Positions 1-12,386 of a stretch of DNA of 64,000 nucleotides are shown here, in pieces. The translations under genes and the position numbers were made by a program. The stretch's first letter is position 1. Each line of letters begins with the position of its first letter. Where the stretch lies: the NCBI GenBank assembly GCA_023014335.1, contig JAECYW010000005.1:3410001-3474000 (forward strand), given 5' to 3'. The notes below the pieces were generated by a model, which had not been told where the DNA came from, ran no database searches, and was given only the letters and a program-made list of their open reading frames with translations. Source of the DNA: Galerina marginata (lineage: Eukaryota > Basidiomycota > Agaricomycetes > Agaricales > Galerinaceae).

Positions 1-325
1 TCTGATGTCCCACTCGCCGTGGTGAATCTAGCCATAATTTCAACTCGACACAGGAGCTCCGTAAACGCTTTGGCTTCAAGTTTTGGCCAGTCGATGTCGC
101 TGTTAAATACTTGATATGGTGAATCGCATTATTTTTTGAAGGAGTTTGCCTACTTATCGTGGTAAACATTAGCCTTCAATTTTTGACCATGCCCACATTC
201 ACACAACGTATCAGTTCAGTGCTGGTTACTGCTTCTCCTACACGAGTTAGCAATTATGACATTGCGTATTTTCGTTCGTACTACAGTCTAAAGGCGACAT
301 ACAAACGCCGTTATTTAAATGTAAG
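1..325 (+). repeat. R-repeat, 3' fragment
   Basis: The window opens inside the last part of the non-coding R-repeat. The stretch around 1-60 matches 28440-28510 and 41410-41480, and the stretch around 170-230 matches 4700-4750, 28750-28790 and 41600-41640. It leads directly into a relic of membrane-gene exon 1, as other R-repeat copies do. No coding potential is visible. Confidence 0.6.
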
Positions 326-329
326 TACA

Positions 330-715
330 GCCTCCACCTCACTCCATCACTTCCATGTTACTCATCTTACCCAGCCTTTGGTTTCTTCAATACATCTTCA
401 GTGCTCACGCGGCTCTTACCTCCGAGGCCGCGGTCTTTCCATGACAGATCGCAATCACCTCCGCCTCTAGTCAAGAATTCATCTGTCCGGATACTCGATC
501 GCGATGGCATATCGTCTGGAGCGGTGGAACGACTATATTCGTGTGCATGTGGGTGTTTGTTCATTCAAAATTTCCAGAGCTGAGCGAACGGTGGTGGAAA
601 AGGTTGCTCTGATGTTAAATGCTGTTCTTGTCTATTATCACCCCGGACCTTGTTATATTTTGGCAGTGGTTGGGAGCTAGAGAGATGGTAAAAAAAATAC
701 AAGAGCGTATATGAA
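330..715 (+). pseudogene. Exon-1 relic of the seven-segment membrane protein family
   Basis: Three-frame translation recovers, in order, degraded pieces of the exon-1 landmarks of intact copies A, C and D: a C-P-D-T-R-S-R-W block, an I-F-V-C-M-W-V-F-V-H block, an E-R-W-W-K-R block and the lysine-rich exon end near 700. They lie in different frames and are interrupted by stops, so this is an old pseudogene fragment. No exons 2-4 follow. The same relic with the same downstream sequence recurs near 21510-21800. Confidence 0.6.
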
Positions 716-2030
716 TATACAGGTCCTTTTTATATGTATATGTACGTGCAGACTATAGGTGGACAACGAGCCATAAGCGCCGATGAAAAATAAAACATAA
801 AAAAATACAAAATATAATAACTAAAGGAGAACAGACGATGTGGCAATGAGACGGGAACTCGGCAGGAAGGACTTAATTGATGATGAAAAGATCTCCAGTG
901 ATCATGATTATACCAACGTCAGTGCACGTAATGCCTGGCTATAACGTGAGCAGTGTGGTCCTTCCAGCCGCCAGCGCGTACGAGAAGTGGCCGTGGCAGA
1001 AGGGGGATTCTGTCGGAGGCTGTAGCATTCACATTGAGGCAAGATTGTTCGACTGAACACCTTGAGCTTCGAGGCGTTGAGGTTCAGACTTCAAGCATTA
1101 CTTAAACTTCAAGAGCGTGACCGCGGTGTCGGCGGTCAGCGATGTGTTGAATTCCTTGAACAAAAGAAAGAAGGGCTGCGATGAAGGCTCCTGCATTGTT
1201 CAAACGCGACGATGAGAACGAAATTCTGCGACCTGAATTAAAGAATCAAAGATGAGGAAGACGACGCAAGCTTACCGTCAGGGTTGAAATACTTGAAGCC
1301 ACACGACAACTCTGAAGAGCAATGGCACCCAATGGAAAACGGGCAAGGTAAGGCACCGGTTGGCACAGATTTGGTTGGCGAAGGTGATACTTTCAGAGTT
1401 CACATTCATGGCTGTGAGCTCCTCGAGCAGTCGGCTCGGTAGAAACCGCGGAGTTCATACAGGTAATATAACTTCAATGCTGCTAAGTTCGCTATCAGTA
1501 AGAACGAACTCAACGAACTCGACTCTGAGGTCATTAAATCAGCTTACCCGCCTTGAAGAGCTTGCAAAATTAATGAGCTGGAGAGGTGAGACGTTTAGTA
1601 TGGGGAATATAGTACATAGACGATATGATTGACTCACAAGAGGTTGAGGGAAGTAATAACCGCATTTCCCTCGAAGATCTAGAGTTGTATCCTACGGCAC
1701 ATGGGCACCATGGCCTGCAGGGGTAAATCAGAAGGTAAGTACGAGCTGCGAAAACACACGAACGTTGTTAATATGAGAAATCGCAGAAGGACAGGGGATG
1801 CAGCTGTCCTTTCTACACCGCTTACCCGCAAACTGCGAGCACAGGCGAACTGCAGAAGCGGGTACACGTATCCAAACCTTCCGTGAAGCTATATCCCGTA
1901 AGTATTAGTAACATAGGTAATAAAAAAGGACTGGAAACGAAATACGTGCCTGCCCCAAGCACCAACATGAACATCCGTAAGCAACATTAGCTCTAATTAG
2001 TAGCACCATGAGCAGAGCCACAGCAACGCA
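716..2030. repeat. Segmental duplicate of 21800-22900, no intact gene
   Basis: This interval is collinear with 21800-22900: shared blocks occur at 730-880 against 21845-21995, 1000-1140 against 22130-22270, and 1360-1500 against 22540-22680. Its end (about 1800-2000) matches the repeated exon and intron modules at 23.3-25.1 kb on the minus strand. Only short ORFs are present. It is probably the decayed 3' part of a membrane-protein gene. Confidence 0.5.
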
Positions 2031-2039
2031 GCTCGTTCT

Positions 2040-2600
2040 GGAGTTTGAGTTGGCCGTCCTCCTCGAGGTAATCCCCGCGCCAGGTCCAGCGGGTTTTCCG
2101 CCTTGCTCAACCCGCAGCTGCGCGGGTAATGCGCCATCGCTCGGGAAGTAATCGACAGTTATGGCGCGTCCGTTGTCGCCAGGCCAGTTGGGGAGGCGGC
2201 GGCTAGGTCACACAGCGGTGGGCCTGCGGGAGACATCACTAGAGCGGGAGGGATAAGAGAAGGTGCACGTCGGGCTTTTGAACTCAGGTATGCTGCCGCC
2301 GCCGCTGTGGAGGAGGGTTGAGCAAGATGAGCTGGGTTGTTGTTGGGAATGGGCTGTGGCTCGGAGGATCAAACTGTACGCTGCGTTGCATGGGAATCGT
2401 CGAAGCGCAGGATGTGGAAGGTGCAGCCAGTGCTGTCTAGAAGGAGGTTTGCATAACTCGGCAACAGGGACACTGGAGCGAGAAGGTGTGGTCGCATTCA
2501 CTGCTGGCACATGAGCACAGAGAACCAGGAACGTTGATAGCAGCACTCCGAGACTTTGGGTGGTGGTGAGTAAGGAAGAGGGACTCTTGCATTCCCGAAC
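2040..2600 (-). pseudogene. Relic of tetraspanin 5' region
   Basis: The plus strand at about 2255-2420 aligns with the intact tetraspanin exon 1 around 48610-48760, including the stretch that encodes the Ser-rich N-terminus and its start. The reading frame is destroyed by indels and stops. The block at 2570-2700 continues into sequence shared with 8510-8640 and 33810-33960. Confidence 0.5.
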
Positions 2601-2749
2601 TCACTGTCGTTCATGCCTTTCAAGTCGAAGGTCAGGGGCGTGCTGGGGGAAGTCATAGGACGCCACCCTGAGGTCGGTGAGACTTGTTAATTCTGTCACG
2701 CTAATGTCGCAGAAAGTCGAATCTCAGTAAGTAAAGTTGAGGTACATTG

Positions 2750-4860
2750 CTCGTCGTCGTCGTCGAGAACAACGTTGAAATTGGTGGAGAGTGAAAGGTT
2801 TAGATTGGACACGAGTCACGTGCGATCAATTGACTGATCAATGAGGCGCAGTGGATTTTTTTATTCCGAGTCTCTGACTTCGTTTTCACCCTACTCCCCC
2901 GACGCATCTCGTAAAGCGACAGCCTGTCATAGTGACGGAGGTAAATAAACCAAGAGCGAAGCACGGGTGCTCTCAAGCAGAACTTTACCTCCGCTTCAGC
3001 ATCACCCTTTGCTTCTGTCTTTAGTAGCCCGACTTGTGCCAGGCTTCGAACTCGAATTGTTAAGGCCTCTCCCTTTGACTTGGTCTTTGTATTCTGGACA
3101 GTCTGCCCAATATACTATCCAGATCTCACATTTGGCCGTTTATCTCGCTGTCCACTTGCTCAATTCGCCAAGATAGTGTGAGTGGCTCAAATCTTGAGCA
3201 TTGTAGGCATTTAAGCTGCAGGATCGTCGACCCGATCATGTATTCTGACCATCTGATCCCTCTATCCATCCGTCTACGTCAGGCTATATCGTACTTCCAC
3301 CATTGATCGACATCCCTCCGCCCAAATCAATCTGCGTCTCGAGATGGCCCAGTATTCCCATCGCCGCGCAGAGATCATGGAGATACGCGAATTGGGTCGT
3401 TTATTGCTGATCCTTTGAGACCTACAATTACACCCAACTCTATGCTGAATCCAAAGCCTTCACATTCCTGCGCTGCTGTCGCTCAAGGAACCTGATCATG
3501 AAGGCCAAACCACGCACCACCGCCTCTCGTCTCTCATACTCTACCCACGGAGTCGCTAGCAATAGCAACTCTCGTCGAGTACATCTCCTCCCACTCAATA
3601 GGGCTCATAGTCGATCCTCCGATCCAAAGATGGAGATGTTGGTAAAACCAAAAAGCTGCCTTGCTACCCGATTCCTGAAGAACCTGATGAGCTCGCGCTG
3701 ACGTTCCTTCCTATTTCTATCCTTCCCAATCTCGCTCAAACCGCTCATTTCGAGTTGTTATTCCGTTCTTTCTGGCTGGGTTCTACGATGACATACTCAG
3801 ATCTCGGGGCTGGAGCGTCATTTTAAATTGCTTCTGCCGTATTCTGATAGGTGCGACTGATCAGAAACCTAGCCAAAAATTGACTCAAAACTTCACTGAC
3901 CTCAAAAATCCTCTGACTCTCGATTATGTTTGTGTCAACACCGCGGCGCAGTTCATTCATCATCCGTTTCTCAAGACCTGTTTTCCAGTTGGCAGTTCGA
4001 ATCGTATTTTCTGGCTGGATCTCCATCATGCGTACTCAGAAATAGAAATTGGAGCCGTGTATCTATCTGCATAGGCAGCCATTCTATTCTGGTTATGCTG
4101 ATCGAATGGGAAGGATCCAGCCAAAATTCCACGTGAGCTTGCCTCGTATTTCGGATTTTCTCCAGCTTTACTCCTGATAATTCTCTAGTTCCCAGTCGAC
4201 GGTCGTACATCCTCGGATTCTATCTGCCAGCTACTTCGATTCAGACCAGACTGGGATGTCTAGCTTGCTCTGCGTTTTCTCCGCCACACCTAGACTTTAC
4301 GGCGACTTCGCGATGTACATCCTGGCTAGATTTCCTCGTCGAAGTCCTCAGATATAGCCACGAAGCCGCATACTTTAAGAATGTAGGTTTCGTCGCGCAC
4401 GTATGACAGTCTTCTAGTGTTCTGTGTCACTAAGGCTGTGCGTATTTGCTTATGCCCTCACCTGGCTACATTTTCTGGCCACGGGTTGAAATAACTTTGC
4501 GGCCACTACGATTTTCAAGACATCCGTACAGTGCGGCGAAGGCGTGTCATTTGGAGCCCAGATTTCCATCCATTCATATCATCAGTTCATGCATCTTTCA
4601 ATCTTTAAAAGGTTTTCCTGTCGACGGCGCCTTCAGCTGACATGTGTGCGTCGTTAATTTCTTCCAGATTTGGCCCCTTATTGTCGTTTTCATCAGGTTT
4701 CAATGTTTACCCGTACTCACATTATCACACAGAATACCAAGTAAGGCCAGTGCTGGCGACTGCGACTTCTACACGAGCTTACACACACGACATCGCGTGT
4801 TGATCTCGTTCTAAAAATATTAGGTATCGTCAATGTTTATCCGTCCTTCAATTGCCTTGC
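2750..4860 (+). repeat. R-repeat, near full-length copy
   Basis: This is a non-coding interspersed repeat with landmarks shared by copies at 8700-11735, 26255-28850, 33990-34700 and 40430-41850. Examples are the GAGTCACGTG block at 2820, the AAACCAAGAGCGAAGCACGGG block at 2950, CTCAGATCTCGG at 3798 and TACTCAGAAATAGAA at 4030. Its 3' half is itself built of related subunits of roughly 80-100 bp (about 3770-3850, 4010-4100 and 4330-4400). It sits immediately upstream of membrane gene copy A. Confidence 0.6.
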
Positions 4861-5191
4861 AACTGAATCTGTCGACACACCAGCGAAGCAAGGCAACGTA
4901 TAGTTCAGAATCAATAGTTATTCCAACCCTCCTTCGTTGGGTCTGCCTTAAGAACAGATAAACCTAGCTGGATTCATACTTATCATGTCAAACCTGTCAC
5001 AATGCTGAAACTGCGTCTTCTACACGTTTCTGCAAAAACGAAACTGCACTGTTTGATCGAGTCTAGCATTACGCGCATTTGCCCTCGAGTGAACACAAGG
5101 CTGCGAGACTTGCACGTCTTCTAGTTGTATAGGCAGCACTAATCGCTCGTCGACCATCCACTTGAGTCTTGACTTCGTTCCCGCTACGACA
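4861..5191. other. 5' flank of membrane gene A
   Basis: This is AT-balanced sequence between the R-repeat and the start codon of copy A. I see no gene. The equivalent flank just upstream of copies B (12340-12386) and D (43595-43656) is well conserved between those two but only weakly recognisable here. Confidence 0.4.
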
Positions 5192-6958
5192 ATGGCATTG
5201 ATCTTAGCAGCCCTCTACCTACTTCAAGGTTCCTTCAATGCGGACACTGCTCCCGTCTCCACCATCTTGCCTCGGCAAACCAGTACCGACCTTGCTGCTC
5301 CTCAGGATTGCATTTGCCCAAACACCCGCTCACGATGGGACATTGTCTGGAGCTGTCTAGCTACCATATTTGTGTGCACGTGGGTGTCGGTCCACCCAAA
5401 CATCCTGGCCTTGGGGGAACCGTGGTGGAAGAAAACGTTGAGGCGGGTGGAGTTGATGTTCTGGTCCATTATTGCGCCAGAACTGATACTATTTTGGGCG
5501 GCAAACCAGTGGGCAGCAGCTCGAGACTTAGCCAGAAAATTCAAGGGTGGGTACAATTGCATTATCTGATATTATGTCCTTCTCATATTCAGAACACGGA
5601 TGGACAATGAGCCATGGTTACTTCATTCAGATGGGAGGCTTCATGTTGTATGACAACAACAAGCCCATTGGCGTAGTCGGCCCCGATGTACTGGACAGAC
5701 TCATCAAGGAAGAAAAGGTTGCAATGCCGCGAACTACGGAGCAGGAAATTCAAGACCGGAGCAAAAGTGATGGTCTCTCAAAGGCACTTGTCATCATCCA
5801 AACAACATGGTTTATCGGGCAATGTATTGCGCGGAGGGCTCAGAGCCTAATTATTACCGAGCTGGAGCTCGCAACACTCGCATTTGCTGCCGTCAATGGT
5901 TTTATGTACATGTTTTGGTGGTTTAAACCCCTTGATGTCCAGACCACTGTCCGGGTCGACCTTTTGCTTCCTAGCCCCAAAATGCTTGAGGTTCAAATTG
6001 ATCCTGAAGTTGCCCAAGGTGACGGTTCGTGGATTTCTTTCCACAACATTGCTCAACTTACGTATTTTTGAGTAGTAATCAAGCGAACAGATACCTCACA
6101 TATCCCACAAGGATTTCCATCCAGTGAACTTGAACTCGTCCCGACATCAGGCCGTGAAATTGGACAGGACGACGTGACCGCGGGTTCAACAGGTAAGCCA
6201 CACCCTAGAATACGAAAATCGTGCCTCAGTTAATTTTTCTTTGGTTATAACAAATATCAGGGATCGAAATTGAGCGTGAAAACCTGATCCCATCATTGGA
6301 AGTGAGCTCGAAACCGTACCAGAGCATAAAAGACTCCAAGTTGCAAGACTTACGTGCTTCGGGGTGGTGGCTCATATCTGGAATTTTGTTTTGTTGGCCA
6401 AGAACTGGGGTGCACACTGTGTTGACAAGGATTGAAGAAATTGCGGAAAGCAACGAAATTGACAAGGCCGCAATGGGTGTTCCAATGTATTACGCCTATC
6501 ATACTGGTAGCTTGTCCCTTGGCAAGCAATACAAAGAAAAATACGCACCCTTCATCGTGGCTTCTTCCCTTCCATTTGTCACCATTCTATTCGGTGCCAT
6601 TCATTGTGCAGGCTGGGGCTTTTCCTTCCCTTCACTCATTGAAGCCAACATCTGGTGTATTTCTTCAGCAATTATCACAAGTGTACCGGTGATATTCCTG
6701 GTGCTTGGGATTTATGCTTTTTTTCAAACAGAATTTGGAGACGCTTTTTTTGTCCCCAAATCCTTGGAAAATAATTTCCTAGTCCAAAAGATTCCAGGTC
6801 GCCTTCGTTTGCTCATTTTCTATGTTATTTATGGCGCATTGCCGTTCTACATCTTGGCACGACTGGTCCTGTTGGTGGTGGCACTTACTACGCTTCGGGA
6901 CCTCCCTCCAGAAGCATTGGAGACGGTAAAATGGACATTATTTTTGCCTCACATCTGA
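5192..6958 (+). CDS. Seven-segment membrane protein, copy A (intact)
   Basis: I model four exons: 5192-5546, 5593-6024, 6091-6192 and 6261-6958. They join in phase to 528 residues. The N-terminus (MALILAALYLLQGSFNADTA) looks like a signal peptide. Then come an ICPNTRSRWDIVWSC block and a membrane segment, a second segment near residues 90-112, two in exon 2 (LSKALVIIQTTWFI and FMYMFWWF regions) and three in exon 4, ending in LPHI. The family resembles multicopy uncharacterised membrane proteins of Agaricomycetes that carry 'DGLSKAL..QTTWF' and 'TELEL.TLAFA' blocks; no biochemical role is established that I know of. Intron 2 uses an uncommon GTTCGT donor that is shared by copies C and D. The start was chosen as the ATG that begins the signal peptide. 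Confidence 0.85.
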
Positions 6959-7555
6959 GCAGGAGCTGGAAAGCGGGCTAAATTGAAGGTGAATCCCACA
7001 GATTTGTTACACGGCACGAAGCTAACCCACTTTTCAATGTGTCAGGAATGGCGTGCCAAGTAGTGGCTCAGCAGGGTACAGTTTTTTTCTAGATCATGTT
7101 TCATGGTTCCGTATTTTCTTCCCTTTTTGTACCGGATTGCGCCACATTTTTCCCCACCTCACGCCCTGGACCTGAAAGATATAGTAGTATATTTAATTCC
7201 TCTTGCTTGTTTACCATAGTACCCTAAATCCTTGCACGCGTCTTAGTATTTCGGATAGTTCGGACACTGATCTTCAAATGTATTTATATGCTCCTAGTTT
7301 GACCGACTCGCTCACCTCTTCGAAACCTACTTCATCCAGTTCGTAGTTCACAGGGCCGAACGCGTGCTATTTGATTTATTTTCTGAAAGAGTCAAAAAAA
7401 TGAACCAAAGGTGGACAGTCCTAGTTACGAGCATGAGCTTTCCGTGTATTTCAACTGACTTCCAGGCCGCGTCCCGTGGCTTTGAACTTTCTATTAAACC
7501 TCGCACCAACACGAAGCAGCCAGGGTCGAGAGCGCGAGGAAGGAGCAGTTGCTAC
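6959..7555. other. 3' flank of copy A, duplicated
   Basis: Sequence at 6960-7250 is shared with the 3' flanks of copy C (15990-16260) and copy D (45365-45640), so the duplication unit extends past the stop codon. The part at 7340-7500 is again similar to 16640-16760. No gene is visible. Confidence 0.5.
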
Positions 7556-8550
7556 TGAGCTGTCCGGCCCACGGAGGAGCGCGACAAGCCCGGTGCATGC
7601 GGGCAGCCACGAGAATGTATAGGACAAACGAAGCTGGTGCGGAGGGTGTCGGCGTGCGGGGGTGTGTTCAATGCTGTGAGCTGGCGGAGTTGTGTATATG
7701 TCAGTGACTGCGAGGTTGGCGACGAGCTGCACTCACTTGAGCCGATTCCACGTCAACTTTGTCGAAGCATACTTCGGCCTTACTCCTCCCCTGTCCCCGC
7801 CCGAAGAGCGAGCGGTCTGTCCCGCTCCTGCTGTCGTCCCAGTTGTCGTCTTTCTCGTCATCATCCGCAGTCCCGCAGGCCATCGCCGCACCACTTCCGA
7901 ACTCATCCACGCCGCAGCCCATCTTGAGCACATTACTCGCGCCGGGGTTCAGCGGGTCTTTCAGCTTTGCATCACCGAGCGACGCGCTGCCGAGGACCAG
8001 TAAAGAACTAGGAGGAAGGAGAGTAAGAGGAGCGTAGACCCGCTCCTCGATGTCGTTTATGCTGAACGAAACGATGCTCTCCGTCGTCGCCAGGCCGTAG
8101 TCCAGTTGCTTCGAAGTCTCTTAAGTGTTCGTGCCCATGGTTAGGGCATGCAAGGCAGGGCCTTGGGGAACGTCTCACAAGCGATAGGACTAGGAGAAGG
8201 AGCTCGCGGGCTGGCGAAGCCTGGCGGCTGCCCCGCTCTGCAGGGGTGTCGAGTAGGAGGAGTCGGGGCGCTGTTGAGGGCAGTTGAACTGCGGCTTGGG
8301 GGCATTGAATTGCATGCCGTGCTGGATGGGGCTCGTCGGGGAGCGGAATGTGGGTGGTGCGGTTGGATAGAAGATACACGGCGGAACGGAAGTTCAGCTC
8401 GCCAGCACGGAAGGTCGGGCGAGAGAGCTAGGGGATGGTACAGCCGGACTCGTTGGTGGAACTCGAGCAGAGAGAGCCAGGATGGCAGTCTAAGACTGTA
8501 GGCGATTGTGAGTAAGAAAAAAAGGACTCTAGTTGTTCCCGAACTCACCC
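7555..8550 (-). pseudogene. Relic of tetraspanin exon 1 and start of exon 2
   Basis: Read on the minus strand, 8480-7740 follows intact tetraspanin exon 1 (48747-48163), including the LKDPLNPGAG-like block, the acidic DDEDD run and the W-N-R segment before the first membrane helix. Bases 7555-7735 match the start of exon 2. Frameshifts are frequent, no continuous frame remains and there is no third exon. It is an old truncated duplicate. Confidence 0.6.
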
Positions 8551-8699
8551 ATCAGTCAATGCTTTTCGCATCGTAAGAGCAGAGGCGCTTCCTGGGCGGC
8601 GTGTTCAGTAACCCAACGCCGCTTGGTCCACCCCAGATGTAGGCAAAAGATAAACTTGCTGATTACGAGTATGTTGCACTAACGTTTCAGAGAGCTCTA

Positions 8700-11600
8700 T
8701 CCAGGCATAGTGCAGTCGCAGTACGCGTCGTTGTCGTCGAGAACAAAAATACATGGCAGAGACGAAAGATTTATTTCGAGACGAGTCACGTGTTGTCAAC
8801 TGATGCGCAGTGGGTTTTTGATCTTTAATCCTCGACTTCGTTCTCCCATCTTCCTCCCAACGCATCTCGAAAACGATAGCCTGTCATAGTGACGGAGGCC
8901 CATACACCAAGAGAAAAGCACGGGTACCCTCAAGTGGAAGCCACCCTGAATTTCCACTGCCTCAGAGTCACCTATTGCTTCTACCTTGGTTATGTGCGGG
9001 CTCTGCAGGACCGATCTTCTGGCAGGCTTCGAATTTGAATCGTCAATGCCTCCTCTTTTAACTTGGACTTCGTATTTTGGAATAGTCTCCCTTTTATATC
9101 GCTCTGGCCCTACCTTTAGAAGTGATTTTTATTGTCTGGTTGTTGCCTTCGCCGGGAAGATAGGACGAGGGATAGATCTTAGGTATTTAACAAACCATCC
9201 ACCCGATCTTCCAGTTCTGACCCCCTTATTCCTCCAGCCCTGCTCTTTGTGCTTTCCTATGGCTGGCTGTCGTTTACTGCCAGTATCGGTTGACATCAAC
9301 CCCCTAATTTTTGCGCCTCGAGCAAGCCCAGCATCCTCATCGCCGCGCAGATCTCATGACAATTCTGCGAGTTGGGTCGTTCTTCGCTGATTCCTTGGGA
9401 CCTGCAATTACTCCCGACTCTACGGCATTCCACTTGAGACCTGCACAGCTGCAAGTCTGGATACCTGAAGCGCATTGCACCTTGCCCACAGAATCTTAGC
9501 AATCGCAGCTCTCGTCGAACCCGACATCCTTCAAGTTTAATTCTATCGACCCCATACACGGTTCCGATCCGAAGGTGAAGATAAAGGCAAGGTAACGAGC
9601 CCTGCGCTCCCCGATCCCTGATCCCCAAGGAAGCTTTGCGACTTGCCACCAAGGACGGATCTTCCAGAGCAGGTCGTAAGTATCTACGCAATTAACCAGA
9701 TCGTGCTTTATTTTTCCTGTTGCTAACGTTCTTTCATGTCCTTAGATTTCGGATGACGGCTTTCACGAACTCGCGCACTCTTCAGCTATATCTAACATCT
9801 TAATCCTTCCCTTCTCTATTCCTCTGCGATCGTGCTCGAACCGCTGATGCTGTCGTCTTTTCTGGCTGGGTTTCCAAGCTGGCATACTCAGATCTCGGAT
9901 TCGGGGCCCTATTTTCGAAGGCTCCTACCGTATTCTAATCAGATCTGTTGCGATGCTGACCCGACTCCCAGCCAAAAGTCGACTGGAAACTGCACCGGCT
10001 TTAAAATCCCTCTGCCTCTATCACGTTCATGCGATAAAATCCAACGATGGGGCGCAGTTCGCTCATCATCCATTCCTCAAAACTGGCTCGCCAGTTGGCA
10101 GTTTGAATCGTCTTCTCTGGCTGAATCTCCATCACACAATCTCAGAAATAGGAACTGGAGCCATGTATTTACATTGGCAACCGTTCTATTCTGGTCAGGC
10201 ATCGGTGATCGAAGAGATCCAGCCAAGGATCGTGAGCCTGCCTCGTATTCGTTTCCTCTCCAGCTTCGCTCCTGATAACTTTCTGGCTCCCAGCATCTGC
10301 CGCACACCCTCTGGTTTCCCCGTTTATTCCATTTATCCATCATGGCTGGGATTGCTCCGCGGGTTTCCACGACGCTAACACTTCACGGAATCACGGCGAC
10401 CTTGCGATGTTGGACCGTCTTATCCCTCTAGCCCTGCTCTGGCCACTCTCCTACAGTTTACCTTACCGTGGTTTATCCTTTGCCAGCGATTGATATCTTT
10501 GCTCCCCAAAGGTTCTTTTCTCGAGATTCAAGAAGGCTCGTATCCACCACGCCGCGCAGGGATTGTAGTACGAGTTGGGTCAATTGCCGATTCTTTGAGA
10601 CCTGCAGGCGCCCAACTCTTGAGAAGTATATGTCCTCTTGTGCGGCTGTGGTCCTGGATATTTGATCAGTGATCATGAAACTCGAACCTCACGCCACGTC
10701 TTGTTGCTCGCGTCTTATCCGCGGACTCACTAGCAATCGCAGCTTTCGTCGACTCCAATCTCCTCCCACTCAATCGGCCCCGTACTCGATGCACAGATCG
10801 AAGATGGAGGTCACAGGCTGGTAGCAACAGTTGCATTGCTACTCGATCCCCAAAGAACCTGCTGTGACCCAACAAGGAGGGATCTTTTGGGGCACTGGGA
10901 CGTAAGTCTATACAATTGACCTAGCCGGTGCTTTACTTTCCAGTTGCTAATTCTCTTTTCGTTCTAGAATCCAGATGACGACTTTCACAAAGTCGCACAC
11001 CCTGCGTTATCGCTGACATCCTTCCTCGTTCTATCCTGCTTGATCATGTACAATTCTCGAACTGCTGATTCCGTCGTCCTTTCTGGCTGAGTTTCGATGG
11101 TGGCATACTCAGATCTCGGAGTTGGGGCCCAATTTTCGAAGGCTACAACCGTATTCTGATCTGATCTGTTCCGATGCTTCGGCGAAACCTAGCCAAAAAT
11201 CGACTGAACTGCCTCAGCTCCAAAAACGGCTAAGCTTTAAAATTCTTCGTATGAGCAACCTTACGCGGCGATGCGGTGCGTTCCTCATATATTCCTCTAT
11301 CCTGCTTTCGAGTTAGTAGATCAAATTGTTCTTCCTGGCTAGATCTCCGAGTCCCTTGTGCACACTCAGAATAGGAGCTGGAGCCGTGTATATATTTGCA
11401 TATGCAGCCGTTCTATTCTGGTACGCCCGTACTTCTCAAAGATCCAGCATTAACTCAAACCTCCCAAAATGATCAACAACTTTGCATGATTCCAAATCCT
11501 TCTGACATCGTTACCGATCACGTCCACGTTCGATGTTCTTTCCGCGATGCGTGGACTTCGATACTAGCCATATTTTCTCCCCTGGTTAGATTTCACGTCC

Positions 11601-11735
11601 AAATCCTCAGACAAAGCAAGCAAATCTATGCATTATTTTTACCCGCCACCTATCCTTATGTGATAAAAAAACCCGACTCGAGGTTCATTCTTCTTTCCTC
11701 AATAAAAACTCTCCGGGTTATCTGAACCAAACTTA
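8700..11735 (+). repeat. R-repeat, long copy with an internal duplication
   Basis: This copy has the landmark order of 2750-4860, but the central section appears twice. The GCCGCGCAG block occurs at 9345 and 10548, the AATCGCAGCT block at 9500 and 10735, and the CTCAGATCTCGG block at 9888 and 11108. I infer a partial tandem duplication inside the repeat. It lies directly upstream of an exon-1 relic and then copies B and C. No coding potential was found. Confidence 0.55.
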
Positions 11736-11737
11736 CC

Positions 11738-12250
11738 ATGCGAGCAATCAACTACTTTCATGAGGGTATTTTTGTAGCGGCTAATTATAATTATAAGACG
11801 GCAGTGGTCAACCCACGGCGGGCAATCAACTATCACTGTAGAGTACATGAAGGGGAATCCCCTGCATCACGGGCACTGTTAATCGCAACTCCAGCGTCGC
11901 CTCACTTGATCGCATATCGTTTCCATGTCTCTCACCCTCCACATACTTTCTCCAATGTCTCTTCAATGCCGGCGTTGCTCCCACATCCAAGTCATGGCTT
12001 TTCGTGCCAGACCGCCCTGCTCCCGCCCGCATTTCGTCCTCTGTCCGGACACTAGATTGTATTAGGACATTGGCTGAAGTCGTGTACACAGCTTTAGTAG
12101 CGGCACAATCAATATTGAATCGCTCTACCATCTTAAATCAAAATGGTCGTTTCGAAGCGGCCACTGCATCAACTTTGAATCCAACTACTACGTGGCCATG
12201 AAATGGAAGGCACCACTGTTACACGCGTTAGCGACCAGCAATCTAAGACA
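11738..12250 (+). pseudogene. Exon-1 relic of the membrane protein family
   Basis: Around 11895-12050 the sequence follows the exon-1 start region of copies B and D: a 'CCTCACTTGAT' leader, a TTCAATGCCGGCGTTGCTCC block and a later CCGGACAC block. Stops and frameshifts are present throughout, and no later exons follow. Copy B starts about 130 bp downstream. Confidence 0.45.
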
Positions 12251-12386
12251 TGAATCCAGTGTATTTTAGCATCCTCTACGGGCAGGATGGTTATGGCAAC
12301 CCACTTTATCATGATTCGCGCACAGCCAGAAATCCAAAGAATAGGTTATATGCACGTCCATCCCGCACCTCACTTGATTCGTCGCC